Notes: a model not told the origin generated them from the sequence alone. Positions 42,106 to 50,820 are shown, counted from the first letter of the stretch. The stretch: 64,000 nucleotides of DNA from Wenzhouxiangella sp042310355 (GCF_042310355.1 NZ_JBHJMR010000002.1:186001-250000), one strand, 5' to 3'. Made by a program: numbers and translations.

Positions 42106-42561
42106 ATGATCAACCTGCTCGAACGCTTCGCCCTGGCGCACACCCAGGTCACACGCCTGAATGCGGAACTGGGCGAAATCGTGCCGCCGAACCAGACCTT
42201 CAGCGCCAAGGTCGAACTCAAGCTCACCCCGCTGGAGATGAAGTACGAGGGAGAGTTGCCCCAGTACCAGGTCACCGCCCGGATGATGTGTCGCGGTTCG
42301 CGCGAGGAGCAACCAGACAAGCCGCTGTTCACCATCGAGCTGGTGCTGCAGGTGGTCTATTCGCAGTTCCAGGGAGAGCCGGTAGGCTTCGAAACCTTCA
42401 AGGCCAACCACGGCAGCCTCACGCGTCAGCTCTATCCACTCATCCACCATCAACTCCAGCCGGTGTTCAAGCAGTTCGGGCTCGACCAGGTTAAGTTGCC
42501 CTACGATCTGGCCGGCAATGCGCAGGACCAGGCGGGGGCAGGGCAGCGGCAGGTTCATTGA
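42106..42561 (+). CDS. Hypothetical protein, possibly SecB-like fold
   Basis: A 151-residue soluble protein. The pattern of alternating beta strands (FSAKVELKLTPLEMKYEG, YQVTARMMCRG, PLFTIELVLQVVYSQF) followed by a helix-rich end (LTRQLYPLIHHQLQPVFKQFGLDQVKLPYDL) resembles the SecB chaperone layout, whose C-terminal part runs LFPYAREx..LxxxGGFPPLxLxPxxF. Identity is too low for me to be sure. AGGGA precedes the ATG at 42106. It is followed closely by the wax ester synthase gene. Confidence 0.55.
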   Translation: MINLLERFALAHTQVTRLNAELGEIVPPNQTFSAKVELKLTPLEMKYEGELPQYQVTARMMCRGSREEQPDKPLFTIELVLQVVYSQFQGEPVGFETFKANHGSLTRQLYPLIHHQLQPVFKQFGLDQVKLPYDLAGNAQDQAGAGQRQVH

Positions 42562-42627
42562 TCGCAAATTGACGCTTGTCGCGGGGCATGAAAGAATCCT
42601 GCTATTGAAGCTGAGGGAGTGGTCCGG

Positions 42628-44109
42628 GTGACGAGCGCCAAGCGCGAAGCGATTTCGAAAGTCGATATTGCCTGGCTGCGCATGGAGCAGCCGACCAACC
42701 TGATGATGATCACCGGCGTGATCGTCCTCGAGAATCCGATCGACTTCGAGGCGTTTCGCGAGATCCTGGTCAATCGTTTCCTTGCCTTTCGCCGCTTTCG
42801 CCAGAAGGCCGTCGAGTCCGCCCGGGGCTGCTGGTGGGAAACCGACGAACTGTTCGAGCCAAGCGCGCACATTTTGCGCACGGCGCTCCCCGGCGATGCC
42901 GGCAAGGCCGAACTCGAGGAGCTGGTTTCTCAGCTCGCTTCCACCCCGCTCGACAAGACCAAGCCGCTGTGGCAGTTCCACCTGGTGGAAAACTATGCCG
43001 GCGGGCCGGCGATTGTCAGCCGGATTCATCACTGTTACGCCGACGGCATTGCGCTGGTCGAGGTGCTGCTGTCACTGACCGAGGCCGATCCCGAAAAATC
43101 GCTGCGGCAGATCAGCCCGCAGGATTGGAAAGAGAAGCGTGCGGCCGAATCGAATATCTTTCGACGCCTGATGGCGCCGGCTCGGGACGGGATCGACGCG
43201 GTTCAGCACTTGAGCTACAAGATGATCGAGGAGGCCGCCCAGATAGTGCGCGATCCGCACCTGGCGAGTGACTATGCCGGCACGGCGGCCGATTTGACGG
43301 GTGAACTCATCAATGCACTGCTGTTGCCCGATGATCCCCCCTCGCGCTTCAAGGGCAAGCTCGGCGTGCGCAAGAACGTCGCCTGGGCCGAGCCGATCGA
43401 TCTCGAAGAGGTCAAGGCCGTCGGCAAGGCCCTGGGCTGCACCGTCAATGATGTGTTGATCGCGGTCATGACCGGTGCGCTGCACCGCTACATGGTCGAC
43501 TGCGGCGACGATCCTTCCGAGGTCACGATGCGCGCCACGGTTCCGGTCAATCTCAGGCCGCTGGAGCACGCGCGTGAACTCGGCAATCACTTTGGCCTGG
43601 TTTTCCTGGAGTTGCCGGTGGCCGAGAACAATCCCCTGGCACGCGTCTACCGCGTGGCCGAGTTCATGCGCGAACTCAAGGATTCCCGGCAGGCGATGAT
43701 GTCGCTGGGCCTGCTGGCCGCCCTGGGCATGGGGCCGGCCACCCTGCAGAAGCCGGCGCTGGAACTGTTCAGCCGCAAGGCTTCAACCGTGCTGACCAAC
43801 GTTCCGGGCCCGCAGGAGCCGCTCTACATGGTCGGCTCGAAAATCCGCGAGATGATGTTCTGGGTGCCGCAGACCGGATCGGTCGGAATGGGCATCAGCA
43901 TCATCAGCTACAACGGCCAGGTGTTTTCGGGGCTGATCACCGACAATCGCCTGGTGCCGGACCCGCACAAAGTGGTTGTCGATTTCAGGCGCGAGTTCGA
44001 GAACCTGCTGCACCTGACCATGCTGCTGGGGCCCCAGGACGGCCCGATTCCGCCGGAGGCGGCGGAGTTGATGCATGAGTGGATCGATGAGGGCGGCTAT
44101 GGTGGCTAA
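42628..44109 (+). CDS. Wax ester synthase/diacylglycerol acyltransferase (WS/DGAT)
   Basis: A 493-residue bifunctional acyltransferase that esterifies fatty alcohols or diacylglycerol with acyl-CoA to make storage lipid. The active-site HHxxxDG is seen as RIHHCYADGIALVEVLL. Other family blocks are the N-terminal VDIAWLRMEQPTNLMMITGVI, TVNDVLIAVMTGALHRYM, RATVPVNLRPLEHARELGNHFGLVFLELP and the C-terminal STVLTNVPGPQEPLYMVGSKI. The GTG at 42628 is chosen because GAGGGAG lies 8 bases upstream; a GTG at 42619 is within that site. The fatty acyl-CoA reductase, acyl-CoA-binding protein and phasin nearby fit a neutral-lipid locus. Confidence 0.92.
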   Translation: MTSAKREAISKVDIAWLRMEQPTNLMMITGVIVLENPIDFEAFREILVNRFLAFRRFRQKAVESARGCWWETDELFEPSAHILRTALPGDAGKAELEELVSQLASTPLDKTKPLWQFHLVENYAGGPAIVSRIHHCYADGIALVEVLLSLTEADPEKSLRQISPQDWKEKRAAESNIFRRLMAPARDGIDAVQHLSYKMIEEAAQIVRDPHLASDYAGTAADLTGELINALLLPDDPPSRFKGKLGVRKNVAWAEPIDLEEVKAVGKALGCTVNDVLIAVMTGALHRYMVDCGDDPSEVTMRATVPVNLRPLEHARELGNHFGLVFLELPVAENNPLARVYRVAEFMRELKDSRQAMMSLGLLAALGMGPATLQKPALELFSRKASTVLTNVPGPQEPLYMVGSKIREMMFWVPQTGSVGMGISIISYNGQVFSGLITDNRLVPDPHKVVVDFRREFENLLHLTMLLGPQDGPIPPEAAELMHEWIDEGGYGG

Positions 44110-44115
44110 GGGCGG

Positions 44116-44892
44116 TTACACGCTCGCCCTGGCATACTCCACATCCAGCTTCTGCATCGCGTCGATCGGCTTGATGGCGGCGGCCTTTTCGTAGGCGGCG
44201 TTCGATTCGTCCAGGCGCTTGTCGCCGAACAACAGGTACAGGCCGTTGCCGTACTCCAGGTGGGCGATCGGCGCCTCGGGTGTCAGTTCCAGTGCTCGCT
44301 CGAAATGTTCCAGCGCCTTGTCGGCGCTGGCACCGTAGGTGAGTTTGCCCACCATCTTTCCGACCTTGTTGATGATCTCCGCGTGGTAGAGCCCGAGGGC
44401 GGTGTGGGCCTCGGCGTGCTCCGGTGAGAGCGAAAGCGCGTTTTCCAGGGACTCGCGCACCTTTCCGCCGATGCCCTGCGCCAGGGCCTGGGTGATCGAT
44501 ATGCTCTGGCTGTAACGCCCGAGCAGGAAGGCGTGAAAGTAGTGCGCGTTGGCGTCCTGGTCCCAGCGCTGGATGGCCTGCTCCGCACGCTCGATGCCGG
44601 ACTGGTAAATGGCGACCTTGGTCGCTTCGTCCTCTTCGAGGTAGTCGGCGTAGATGCCCGAGGCCTTGTTGGCAACGGCATGCGCCTCGAGGCCGATCGA
44701 CTCGGCCAGTTCGACCGCGCCGGCGAAGTCACCGGCGTGAAAGTGGCGCCAGGCGTCGAGCAGGCGCTCGTCGTCGGGAAGCGGCTCGGTGTCGCCGCGG
44801 TGAAGCGTGGGCCAGGCGCTCGATAGCTTCTTGCCGGGATACTGAAAAGCCTTGTCGGCGTTGTCGAAGGCGGCCCAGTTGGCGGTATCCAT
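44116..44892 (-). CDS. TPR-repeat protein, unknown function
   Basis: A 258-residue helical protein with TPR-like repeats, for example AWRHFHAGDFAGAVELAESIG, ALSLSPEHAEAHTALGLYHAEIINKVGK and ALEHFERALELTPEAPIAHLEYGNGLY. There is no signal peptide when the ATG at 44892 is used (MDTANWAAFDNADKAFQ); the longer frame from 45105 runs through the phasin promoter and gene and is unlikely. It is divergent from the phasin gene and convergent with the wax ester synthase. Confidence 0.75.
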   Translation of the reverse strand: MDTANWAAFDNADKAFQYPGKKLSSAWPTLHRGDTEPLPDDERLLDAWRHFHAGDFAGAVELAESIGLEAHAVANKASGIYADYLEEDEATKVAIYQSGIERAEQAIQRWDQDANAHYFHAFLLGRYSQSISITQALAQGIGGKVRESLENALSLSPEHAEAHTALGLYHAEIINKVGKMVGKLTYGASADKALEHFERALELTPEAPIAHLEYGNGLYLLFGDKRLDESNAAYEKAAAIKPIDAMQKLDVEYARASV

Positions 44893-44988
44893 GATTAGTG
44901 TGTCCACTCTAGAAACTGGGTCTATCTTACAACTCAAGTTCACACGACACATCCCGCCCGAAGGCGGTGAAAAAGGAGTTGTTAAGAC

Positions 44989-45597
44989 ATGGCTAAGAAG
45001 ACTGCCAAAAAGAAGGTCGCCAAGAAGAAGGTGGCCAAGAAGACCGCAACGCGCAAGACGGCTGCTCGCAAGACCGCCACTTCGCAGGCTCAGGATTATG
45101 CCCACGAGATCTGGCTGGCCGGCCTCGGCGCCTTTTCGATGGCGCAGCAGGAAGGCGGCAAGCTGTTCGAGAACAGCCGCAAGTCCGTCGAGGAAACCAG
45201 CAGCAAGGTGCTCGGCGAGAGCAACAAGCTGTTCGACCGCCTGGTCAAGGAAGGCAGCAAGCTTGAAGGCAAGGGCCGCAAGACGGTCAACGAAACCGTC
45301 ACTGGCGTGCGCGACGATGTTGAAAGCCGCGTTGGCAAGGTGCGGGACACTGCCCAGAGCAACTGGGACAAGCTCGAAAAGGTCTTCGAGCAGCGCGTGG
45401 CCCGGGCACTTTCCCGCCTCGGCGTTCCGACTTCCGACGAGATCAAGCAGCTCAGCGATCGCGTCGCCGAACTGAACAAGGAAGTTCGTTCCCTGTCCGC
45501 GCAGCAGAAGGCTGCGGGTACGGCCAGCAAGAAGACCGCGAGCAAGAAGACCACGGCCAAGGCCGCTGAAAGCAAGAGCGACTCGGCTGCATCGTGA
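44989..45597 (+). CDS. Phasin family granule-associated protein
   Basis: A 202-residue protein with three parts: a Lys/Ala-rich N-terminal tail (AKKTAKKKVAKKKVAKKTATRK), a phasin helix region (YAHEIWLAGLGAFSMAQQEGGKLFENLV-type: WLAGLGAFSMAQQEGGKLFE, LVKEGSKLEGKGRKTV) with a C-terminal coiled coil (SDEIKQLSDRVAELNKEVRSL), and a second Lys-rich tail. Lys/Ala-rich tails of PhaF-type phasins bind DNA. It coats PHA or neutral-lipid granules. No PHA synthase is in the window; the wax ester genes around it suggest lipid bodies. GGAG precedes the ATG; a strong terminator follows. Confidence 0.88.
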   Translation: MAKKTAKKKVAKKKVAKKTATRKTAARKTATSQAQDYAHEIWLAGLGAFSMAQQEGGKLFENSRKSVEETSSKVLGESNKLFDRLVKEGSKLEGKGRKTVNETVTGVRDDVESRVGKVRDTAQSNWDKLEKVFEQRVARALSRLGVPTSDEIKQLSDRVAELNKEVRSLSAQQKAAGTASKKTASKKTTAKAAESKSDSAAS

Positions 45598-45678
45598 TCG
45601 ATTTGTTGTAGTCGACTCCTCCAGACTACCCCGAAGCAGCCCGGGCTACCTCCCTCGGCCCGGAACCAGCTGCTACTT

Positions 45679-45706
45679 GACCCGGACCCTGTCCGGGTCT
45701 TTTTTT
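45679..45706 (+). terminator. Rho-independent terminator of the phasin gene
   Basis: A perfect 9-bp stem GACCCGGAC / GTCCGGGTC with a 3-base loop is followed directly by seven T residues. Confidence 0.93.
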
Positions 45707-45765
45707 GTCCGGGGAGGCCGAAAACTCGGGCGGCGGACCTTGGCTTTAGGGCGCTAGCCGGACCT

Positions 45766-45830
45766 TCGTAAATCGGGAATCGTAAATCGAGCGGCTTCGT
45801 TCAGTGTTGTTCCATTCACGATTCACGGGG
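45766..45830. repeat. Inverted heptamer element CGTAAAT/CGTGAAT
   Basis: The left arm is three heptads (CGTAAAT, CGGGAAT, CGTAAAT) at 45767-45787. The right arm, read on the minus strand, has CGTGAAT twice at about 45812-45828. A spacer of about 25 bases lies between. It abuts the stop codon of the tetR gene, in a convergent gene gap. Confidence 0.65.
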
Positions 45831-45836
45831 AGTTGC

Positions 45837-46469
45837 TTACAGCCCGGGCACCCGATAAGCCCTGGCCAGCTCGGATAGTTCCTCCCGCGCTCCCCCGACC
45901 AGGTACGGGCTGATCAGGCTCATTACCTGCCAGGCGGCACGTTCCGGTCGGGGCTCGGCTTCGCGTTCGGCGACCTGGTCGAAGGAAAGCCAGAAAGTCG
46001 AGACCAGCACGATATTGCGGACCAGCGCATCGAGTTCCTCTTCAGTGGCCTTCAGCTGCCCCTGCTCGCTCAGGCCTTCGCTGAGGTGGCGGGCGGTCTG
46101 CATGGACAGCTTGATGATGCCCTGAAAGCGTTGCTGCACGTACCTGAAGCGTCCGCACAGGTCGCTCAGGTCGCGATAGATGAACCTGTACTCGCCGATC
46201 GTCTCGAAAACCAGGTGCAGGAACAGCCAGATGTCCTCCACGTGGACATCCCGGGCTTCGGGTGTGGCCAGCAACTCGAGCATCCGGTGCTCGTAGGCCG
46301 CGAAAAGGGCCTGGATGAGATCGCCCTTGGTGCGGAAATGGTAGTGCAGGTTGCCCGGGCTGATGTCGAGCTCGTCGGCAATGCGGTTGGTCGGCACGTG
46401 CGGCTCGCCATGCTCGTTGAACAGGAGCAGGGCGGCTTGCAGTATGCGCTCGCGCGTGTTCCGGCTCAT
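45837..46469 (-). CDS. TetR-family transcriptional regulator
   Basis: A 210-residue TetR regulator with the N-terminal helix-turn-helix RERILQAALLLFNEHGEPHVPTNRIADELDISPGNLHYHFRTKGDLIQALF. The C-terminal ligand domain (WLFLHLVFETIGEYRFIYRDLSDLCGRF) is of the type found in regulators of lipid and PHA genes, but the ligand is unknown. The ATG at 46469 is chosen as the usual TetR start (MSRNTRERILQAA); upstream codons overlap the acyl-CoA-binding protein gene in another frame. It is probably co-transcribed behind that gene (25-base gap). Confidence 0.88.
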   Translation of the reverse strand: MSRNTRERILQAALLLFNEHGEPHVPTNRIADELDISPGNLHYHFRTKGDLIQALFAAYEHRMLELLATPEARDVHVEDIWLFLHLVFETIGEYRFIYRDLSDLCGRFRYVQQRFQGIIKLSMQTARHLSEGLSEQGQLKATEEELDALVRNIVLVSTFWLSFDQVAEREAEPRPERAAWQVMSLISPYLVGGAREELSELARAYRVPGL

Positions 46470-46494
46470 GCCGGCCCGGACCGGTGCGGTGTGC

Positions 46495-46752
46495 TCAGCT
46501 TCGCAGCGATTCGACCAGGTCGACGTACTTCTGCTTGGCCTCGTCGCGATCCATGCCCTGGAGCTTTTCCCAGGCTTCGTACTTGGCCACGCCGACAAAA
46601 TCGAAAAAGCCCGGTTTCTCCCCCGAGACGTCGCCCTCGGATCCCTGCTTGTAAAGCGCGTAGAGCTTCAGCAGGGTGTCGTTGTCGGGCCGTTCATCGA
46701 GGTTCTGGGCATTGTCGGCAGCCTGTTTGAAGCTGGTCTCCAGGTCGCTCAT
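46495..46752 (-). CDS. Acyl-CoA-binding protein
   Basis: An 85-residue protein matching the ACBP family over its whole length: LETSFKQAADNAQNL, the core DTLLKLYALYKQGSEGDVSG and KPGFFDFVGVAKYEAWEKLQGMDRDEAKQKYVDLV. It binds long-chain acyl-CoA in the cytoplasm and would buffer substrate for the reductase and wax ester synthase nearby. ACBP is uncommon in bacteria, so its presence beside these genes supports a lipid-storage role. It is divergent from the acyl-CoA reductase gene. Confidence 0.93.
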   Translation of the reverse strand: MSDLETSFKQAADNAQNLDERPDNDTLLKLYALYKQGSEGDVSGEKPGFFDFVGVAKYEAWEKLQGMDRDEAKQKYVDLVESLRS

Positions 46753-46911
46753 TGCTTGGGGTTCCCTTTTGTGGTCGCGGTTTCGGTCTTTCTAGCATGC
46801 GGTCCCCGGTAGGTCAACGCCGACCGATCCCGGTCGCGCCGACGGTGGCGGAATCGCCTTCGAGTCGGTATCTTTGGGGGTCATGACAATTATGCCGGAG
46901 GGAGTGCCGCA

Positions 46912-48900
46912 ATGAGCTATTTCGTGACCGGGGGAACCGGATTCATCGGCCGCAATCTGATTGACGAGCTGGTCAAGCGCAAGGGGACGATCTACGTCCT
47001 GGTGCGGCGAGGCTCCAAGACCAAGTTCAACAACCTGGTGGCTGAGCGATGGGGAGATCACAAGCGACGCATCGTGGCCATCAGCGGGGATCTGACCAAG
47101 CCGGCGCTGGGCGTGCGAAAGGCCGACCTCGAAAAGCTGGACGGCAAGATCAGGCATTTCTTCCACCTGGCTGCCGTGTACGACCTGGCCGCAGATGCCG
47201 AAAGCAACGAGGCGGCCAATATCGGGGGTACGAAGCACGCCATTCAGCTGGCCGAGAAGATCAAGGTCAAGTGTTTCCACCACACCTCCTCGATCGCCGC
47301 TGCCGGACTCTATCCGGGCACCTTCCGTGAGGACATGTTCGAAGAGGCAACCGGCCTCCAGCATCCGTATTTCCGGAGCAAGCACGAGTCCGAAGGGCTG
47401 GTCCGGCGGACCTGTCCCGTTCCCTGGCGCATCTACCGGCCCGGGATCGTCGTGGGGCACTCGAAGACCGGGGAGATCGACAAGATCGACGGGCCGTACT
47501 ATTTCTTCAAGCTGATCCAGAAAATGCGCCGGATGCTGCCGCCCTGGGTTCCAACCCTGGGCCTGGAAGGCAGCCGCATCAACATTGTTCCGGTCGACTA
47601 CGTGGCGCAGGCGATGGATCATATCGCGCACAAACCGAAACTCGATGGACAGTGCTTTCACCTGACCGACCCGAGTCCGAAGCGGATCGGCGAAGTAATG
47701 AATCTGTTTGCCCAGGCCGCGCATGCGCCGTTGATGTCGATGCGCATCGACGCGCGACTGTTCAGCTTCATTCCCGCGCCCGTCAAGCAGGGGCTGACGA
47801 TGCTGCCGCCGGTCAGACGCATCGTAAAACAGGTGCTTGAGGATCTGGGCATCCCCAAGGACATGCTCAGCTTTTTCAGCTACCCCACCCGCTTCGACAA
47901 CCGGGACGCCGAGAAGGCGCTCAAGGGCTCGGGCATCTCGGTGCCGCCGCTCGAGGATTATGCCTGGGTGCTGTGGGACTACTGGGAGCGCCACCTGGAT
48001 CCCGAGCTGTTCATCGATCGCTCCCTGTCCGGGCAAGTCCGTGACAAGGTCGTGCTGATCACCGGCGCCTCGTCCGGGATTGGCAAGGCCACGGCACTGA
48101 TGATGGGCCGGGCCGGTGCCCGGGTCGTCATCGTCGCGCGTGGCGAGGAGGGGCTGAAGGAAACGCAGGCCGAGATCGAAGCCGACGGCGGGCAGGCCTT
48201 CTACTACACCGCCGACCTGGCCGACATGAAGGAGGGCGAGCAGCTCGTCGAGAAGGTGCTGGCCGACCACGGCGCGGTGGATATCCTGGTCAACAACGCC
48301 GGCCGGTCGATCCGGCGCTCGATTCAGCTTTCCTACGAGCGCTTCCATGACTACGAGCGACTCATGCAGCTCAATTACTTCGGTTCGCTCAAGCTGATCA
48401 TGGGCTTTCTGCCCGTGATGGTCGAGCGTGGTGGCGGGCAGATCATCAACATCTCCTCCATCGGGGTTCTCTCCAACGCGCCTCGCTTCTCCGCTTACGT
48501 GGCCTCCAAGGCCGCGCTGGACGCGTTCTCGCGCTGCGCGGCGTCGGAGTTCGCCGACACCGGGGTGTCGTTCACGACGATCAATATGCCGCTGGTGCGC
48601 ACACCCATGATCGCGCCGACCAAGATGTACGAGCATGTGCCGACGATCACGCCCGAAGACGCCGCCGACATGATCAAGCAGGCGGTCATCTACCGGCCGC
48701 AGCGGATCGCCACGCGTCTTGGAATCTTCGCCCAGATTCTCCACGCCACGGCGCCCAAGGTCTCGGAGATCGTGCTCAATTCCGCCTTCCGGATGTTCCC
48801 GGATTCAGCTGCCGCCCAGGGGCGGGAGGATGAAGGTGAGGTCAAGCCGACGCAGGAGCAGGTGGCGTTTGCCTCACTAATGCGCGGTATCCACTGGTAG
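46912..48900 (+). CDS. Two-domain fatty acyl-CoA reductase (alcohol-forming type)
   Basis: A 662-residue protein of two fused SDR domains, closely like the Marinobacter alcohol-forming fatty acyl-CoA reductase in length and motifs. Domain 1: Rossmann TGGTGFIG (6-13), FHLAAVYDL, HHTSSIAAAG and the YxxxK of HPYFRSKHESEG. A linker (FSYPTRFDN, VLWDYWERHLDPELF) follows. Domain 2: ITGASSGIGKATAL, LVNNAGRSIRRSI, NISSIGVLSNAPRFSAYVASKAALDAFSRCAASEF. It reduces fatty acyl-CoA to fatty alcohol, the substrate of the wax ester synthase 3 kb away. The gene is monocistronic and ends in a hairpin. Confidence 0.92.
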   Translation: MSYFVTGGTGFIGRNLIDELVKRKGTIYVLVRRGSKTKFNNLVAERWGDHKRRIVAISGDLTKPALGVRKADLEKLDGKIRHFFHLAAVYDLAADAESNEAANIGGTKHAIQLAEKIKVKCFHHTSSIAAAGLYPGTFREDMFEEATGLQHPYFRSKHESEGLVRRTCPVPWRIYRPGIVVGHSKTGEIDKIDGPYYFFKLIQKMRRMLPPWVPTLGLEGSRINIVPVDYVAQAMDHIAHKPKLDGQCFHLTDPSPKRIGEVMNLFAQAAHAPLMSMRIDARLFSFIPAPVKQGLTMLPPVRRIVKQVLEDLGIPKDMLSFFSYPTRFDNRDAEKALKGSGISVPPLEDYAWVLWDYWERHLDPELFIDRSLSGQVRDKVVLITGASSGIGKATALMMGRAGARVVIVARGEEGLKETQAEIEADGGQAFYYTADLADMKEGEQLVEKVLADHGAVDILVNNAGRSIRRSIQLSYERFHDYERLMQLNYFGSLKLIMGFLPVMVERGGGQIINISSIGVLSNAPRFSAYVASKAALDAFSRCAASEFADTGVSFTTINMPLVRTPMIAPTKMYEHVPTITPEDAADMIKQAVIYRPQRIATRLGIFAQILHATAPKVSEIVLNSAFRMFPDSAAAQGREDEGEVKPTQEQVAFASLMRGIHW

Positions 48901-48905
48901 GTGCC

Positions 48906-48926
48906 GGGGCCGCGTCTTGCGGCCCC
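48906..48926. terminator. Hairpin between acyl-CoA reductase and aguB
   Basis: A perfect 8-bp stem GGGGCCGC / GCGGCCCC with a 5-base loop lies 5 bases after the reductase stop, between convergent genes. There is no T-run. Confidence 0.55.
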
Positions 48927-48937
48927 TGTCGGCGCTT

Positions 48938-49825
48938 TCAGTCGCGCCAGCGCTTGAGTAGGTCGCCGTAGGCGTCGATGCGACGGTCGCGAAGGAACGG
49001 CCACATGCGTCGGACCTGTTCGCTGCGGTTCATGTCCAGGCTGGCGAACAGCACTTCGGCTTCGCTGCCGGCCTCGGCCAGGATTTCGCCCTGCGGGCCG
49101 GCGATCAGGCTGTGGCCCCAGAATTCGGCCTCGTGGTCGCCGCCGGAGCGGTCGGGCTCGAAGCCCACGCGGTTGCAGGTGACCATGGGAATGCCGTTGG
49201 CCACGGCGTGGCTGCGCTGGATGGTGCGCCAGGCGTCGAGCTGGCGAAGCTGCTCGGCCTCGTCGTCGTTCAGGTCGAGTCCGATGGCAGTGGGATAGAG
49301 CAGCAGCTCGGCCCCGGCCAGTGCCATCAGGCGGGCCGCTTCCGGGTACCACTGGTCCCAGCAGACCAGGACGCCGAGACGGCCCACCGAGGTATCGATC
49401 GGATCGAAGCCAAGGTCGCCCGGGGTGAAGTAGAACTTCTCGTTGTAGCCCGGATCGTCGGGTATGTGCATCTTGCGGTAGATTCCGACGCGACGCCCGT
49501 CGCGCTCGAACACCAGCGCGGTATTGTGGGCCAGCCCCTGGGCGCGATGCTCGAAGATCGAACCCACCAGCACAACGTTGTGATCGGCGGCGGCCTTCGA
49601 CAGCATCTGCGCCGTCGGTCCGTCGAGCGGCTCGGCCAGGTCGAACAGGGCCGGATCCTGATATTTGCAGAAATACTCGCTGGCGTGCAGTTCGGGCAAC
49701 ACGACGAGATCGGCCCCGAGTTCGGCGGCCTGCGCGACGCCGTCGGCCGTGCTTGCGCGGTTCTCGTCGAGGTCGGGGCCCATGGCATGTTGCACCAGGG
49801 CGATTTCCAGGCGGCGCTCGCTCAT
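48938..49825 (-). CDS. aguB: N-carbamoylputrescine amidase
   Basis: A 295-residue nitrilase-superfamily amidase that makes putrescine from N-carbamoylputrescine. The catalytic triad is visible: Glu in VVLPELHASEYFC, Lys in YRKMHIPDDPGYNEKFYFTPGD, Cys in GVLVCWDQWYPEAARL. The segment HIPDDPxYxEKFYFTPGD is diagnostic of AguB. Its ATG overlaps the end of aguA by 4 bases (aguA is upstream on this strand), giving a complete agmatine-to-putrescine route. The longer frame starting at 49858 is not needed. Confidence 0.94.
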   Translation of the reverse strand: MSERRLEIALVQHAMGPDLDENRASTADGVAQAAELGADLVVLPELHASEYFCKYQDPALFDLAEPLDGPTAQMLSKAAADHNVVLVGSIFEHRAQGLAHNTALVFERDGRRVGIYRKMHIPDDPGYNEKFYFTPGDLGFDPIDTSVGRLGVLVCWDQWYPEAARLMALAGAELLLYPTAIGLDLNDDEAEQLRQLDAWRTIQRSHAVANGIPMVTCNRVGFEPDRSGGDHEAEFWGHSLIAGPQGEILAEAGSEAEVLFASLDMNRSEQVRRMWPFLRDRRIDAYGDLLKRWRD

Positions 49826-50808
49826 CCGAGTGCCGCCGGAATATGCATGCTGGCACAATGCGGGCCGCCGGACTGGGTGATCATAACCGCAGCGGGTACG
49901 GCGACCACGCGTCTGTCGGGCAGCAGGTCGGCCAGGATCGCGCGGGCCGATTCGTCGTGCCGGCTGCCGTAGGCGGGCACCAGGCAGCCGCCGTTGACGA
50001 ACAGGAAGTTCGCGTAGCTGGCCGGCAGCGCGTCGTCGAGATCGTCCGGCCGGGGCAGGGCGACCAGGCGATACCCGGCCTGGTCGCGGGTGAGCAGCGA
50101 TTCGAGCTGCTGGCGCACTCGGTCGGTCCGGTCGGGGTCGGCCTGCTCCTGGTAGACGATCGTGTCGTGATCGACGAAGCGAGCCAGGGTATCGATATGG
50201 CCGTCGGTGTCGTCGCCCGGCATGGGCTCGACATCGATTCCCAGCACCCGGTCGACGTTGAGCAGGTTGTGTAGCTCGAATTCGATTTCACCATCGGTCA
50301 GGTGCGGGAGGCGGGTGCGCAGGCAGTGCCAGTTGACCAGCAAGCGGCCGCGACCGTCGCTGTCGATGGCGCCGCCCTCGAGTTCGAACAGGTACTGCCG
50401 GAACTGCAGGTTGGCGAAGCGTTCGTCTCTCGACAGGTGGGTGTTGACGCGATTGTCCAGCGATGCCGGATACTTGCCGCCCCAGCCATTGAAATGGAAA
50501 TCCAGGGCCAGGCGGTAGCCGGAGAACACCAGCGTGATCGGGCCGTAGTCGCGGCACCAGGTATCGTTGTACCGCGTCTCGATGCGCTGCAGGTCGGGCC
50601 TGTCGGGCAGGTCCTGCGGGGCGGGCTCGCCCTCGGGCAGCAGCAGAACGACCGGTTGAAACGCCAGGATCGCCTCGATCAGCTGGCGATACTCGGCATG
50701 GATGGAGGCTAGCCGTGGCTGCCAGTCGGAAGCCGTGGGCGGCCAGGCGAGCAGGGTCGCGCTCTGCGATTCCCACTCGGCCGGAAGACGGTAATCGGTA
50801 TGCGACAT
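49822..50808 (-). CDS. aguA: Agmatine deiminase
   Basis: A 328-residue member of the peptidyl-arginine-deiminase fold that converts agmatine to N-carbamoylputrescine and ammonia. Motifs: RLPAEWESQSATLLAWP, NDTWCRDYGPI, FHFNGWGGKY, LEGGAIDSDGRG, DDTDGHIDTLARF and the catalytic Cys in GGPHCASMHIP. It forms an operon with aguB. Confidence 0.93.
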   Translation of the reverse strand: MSHTDYRLPAEWESQSATLLAWPPTASDWQPRLASIHAEYRQLIEAILAFQPVVLLLPEGEPAPQDLPDRPDLQRIETRYNDTWCRDYGPITLVFSGYRLALDFHFNGWGGKYPASLDNRVNTHLSRDERFANLQFRQYLFELEGGAIDSDGRGRLLVNWHCLRTRLPHLTDGEIEFELHNLLNVDRVLGIDVEPMPGDDTDGHIDTLARFVDHDTIVYQEQADPDRTDRVRQQLESLLTRDQAGYRLVALPRPDDLDDALPASYANFLFVNGGCLVPAYGSRHDESARAILADLLPDRRVVAVPAAVMITQSGGPHCASMHIPAALG

Positions 50809-50820
50809 GAAACGGGCGCT

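Larger units (their letters stand above)
45598..45836. other. Intergenic region between phasin and TetR genes
   Basis: About 240 bases between convergent genes. It contains the phasin terminator at 45679-45706 and the inverted CGTAAAT/CGTGAAT element at 45766-45830. No gene is seen. Confidence 0.6.

Noticed and set aside
44893..45105. N-terminal extension of the TPR protein into the phasin gene
   Set aside because: It would run antisense through the phasin start region; the ATG at 44892 gives a normal protein.
46792..48744. 650-codon antisense frame over the acyl-CoA reductase
   Set aside because: Shadow; the plus-strand protein matches the alcohol-forming reductase along its whole length.
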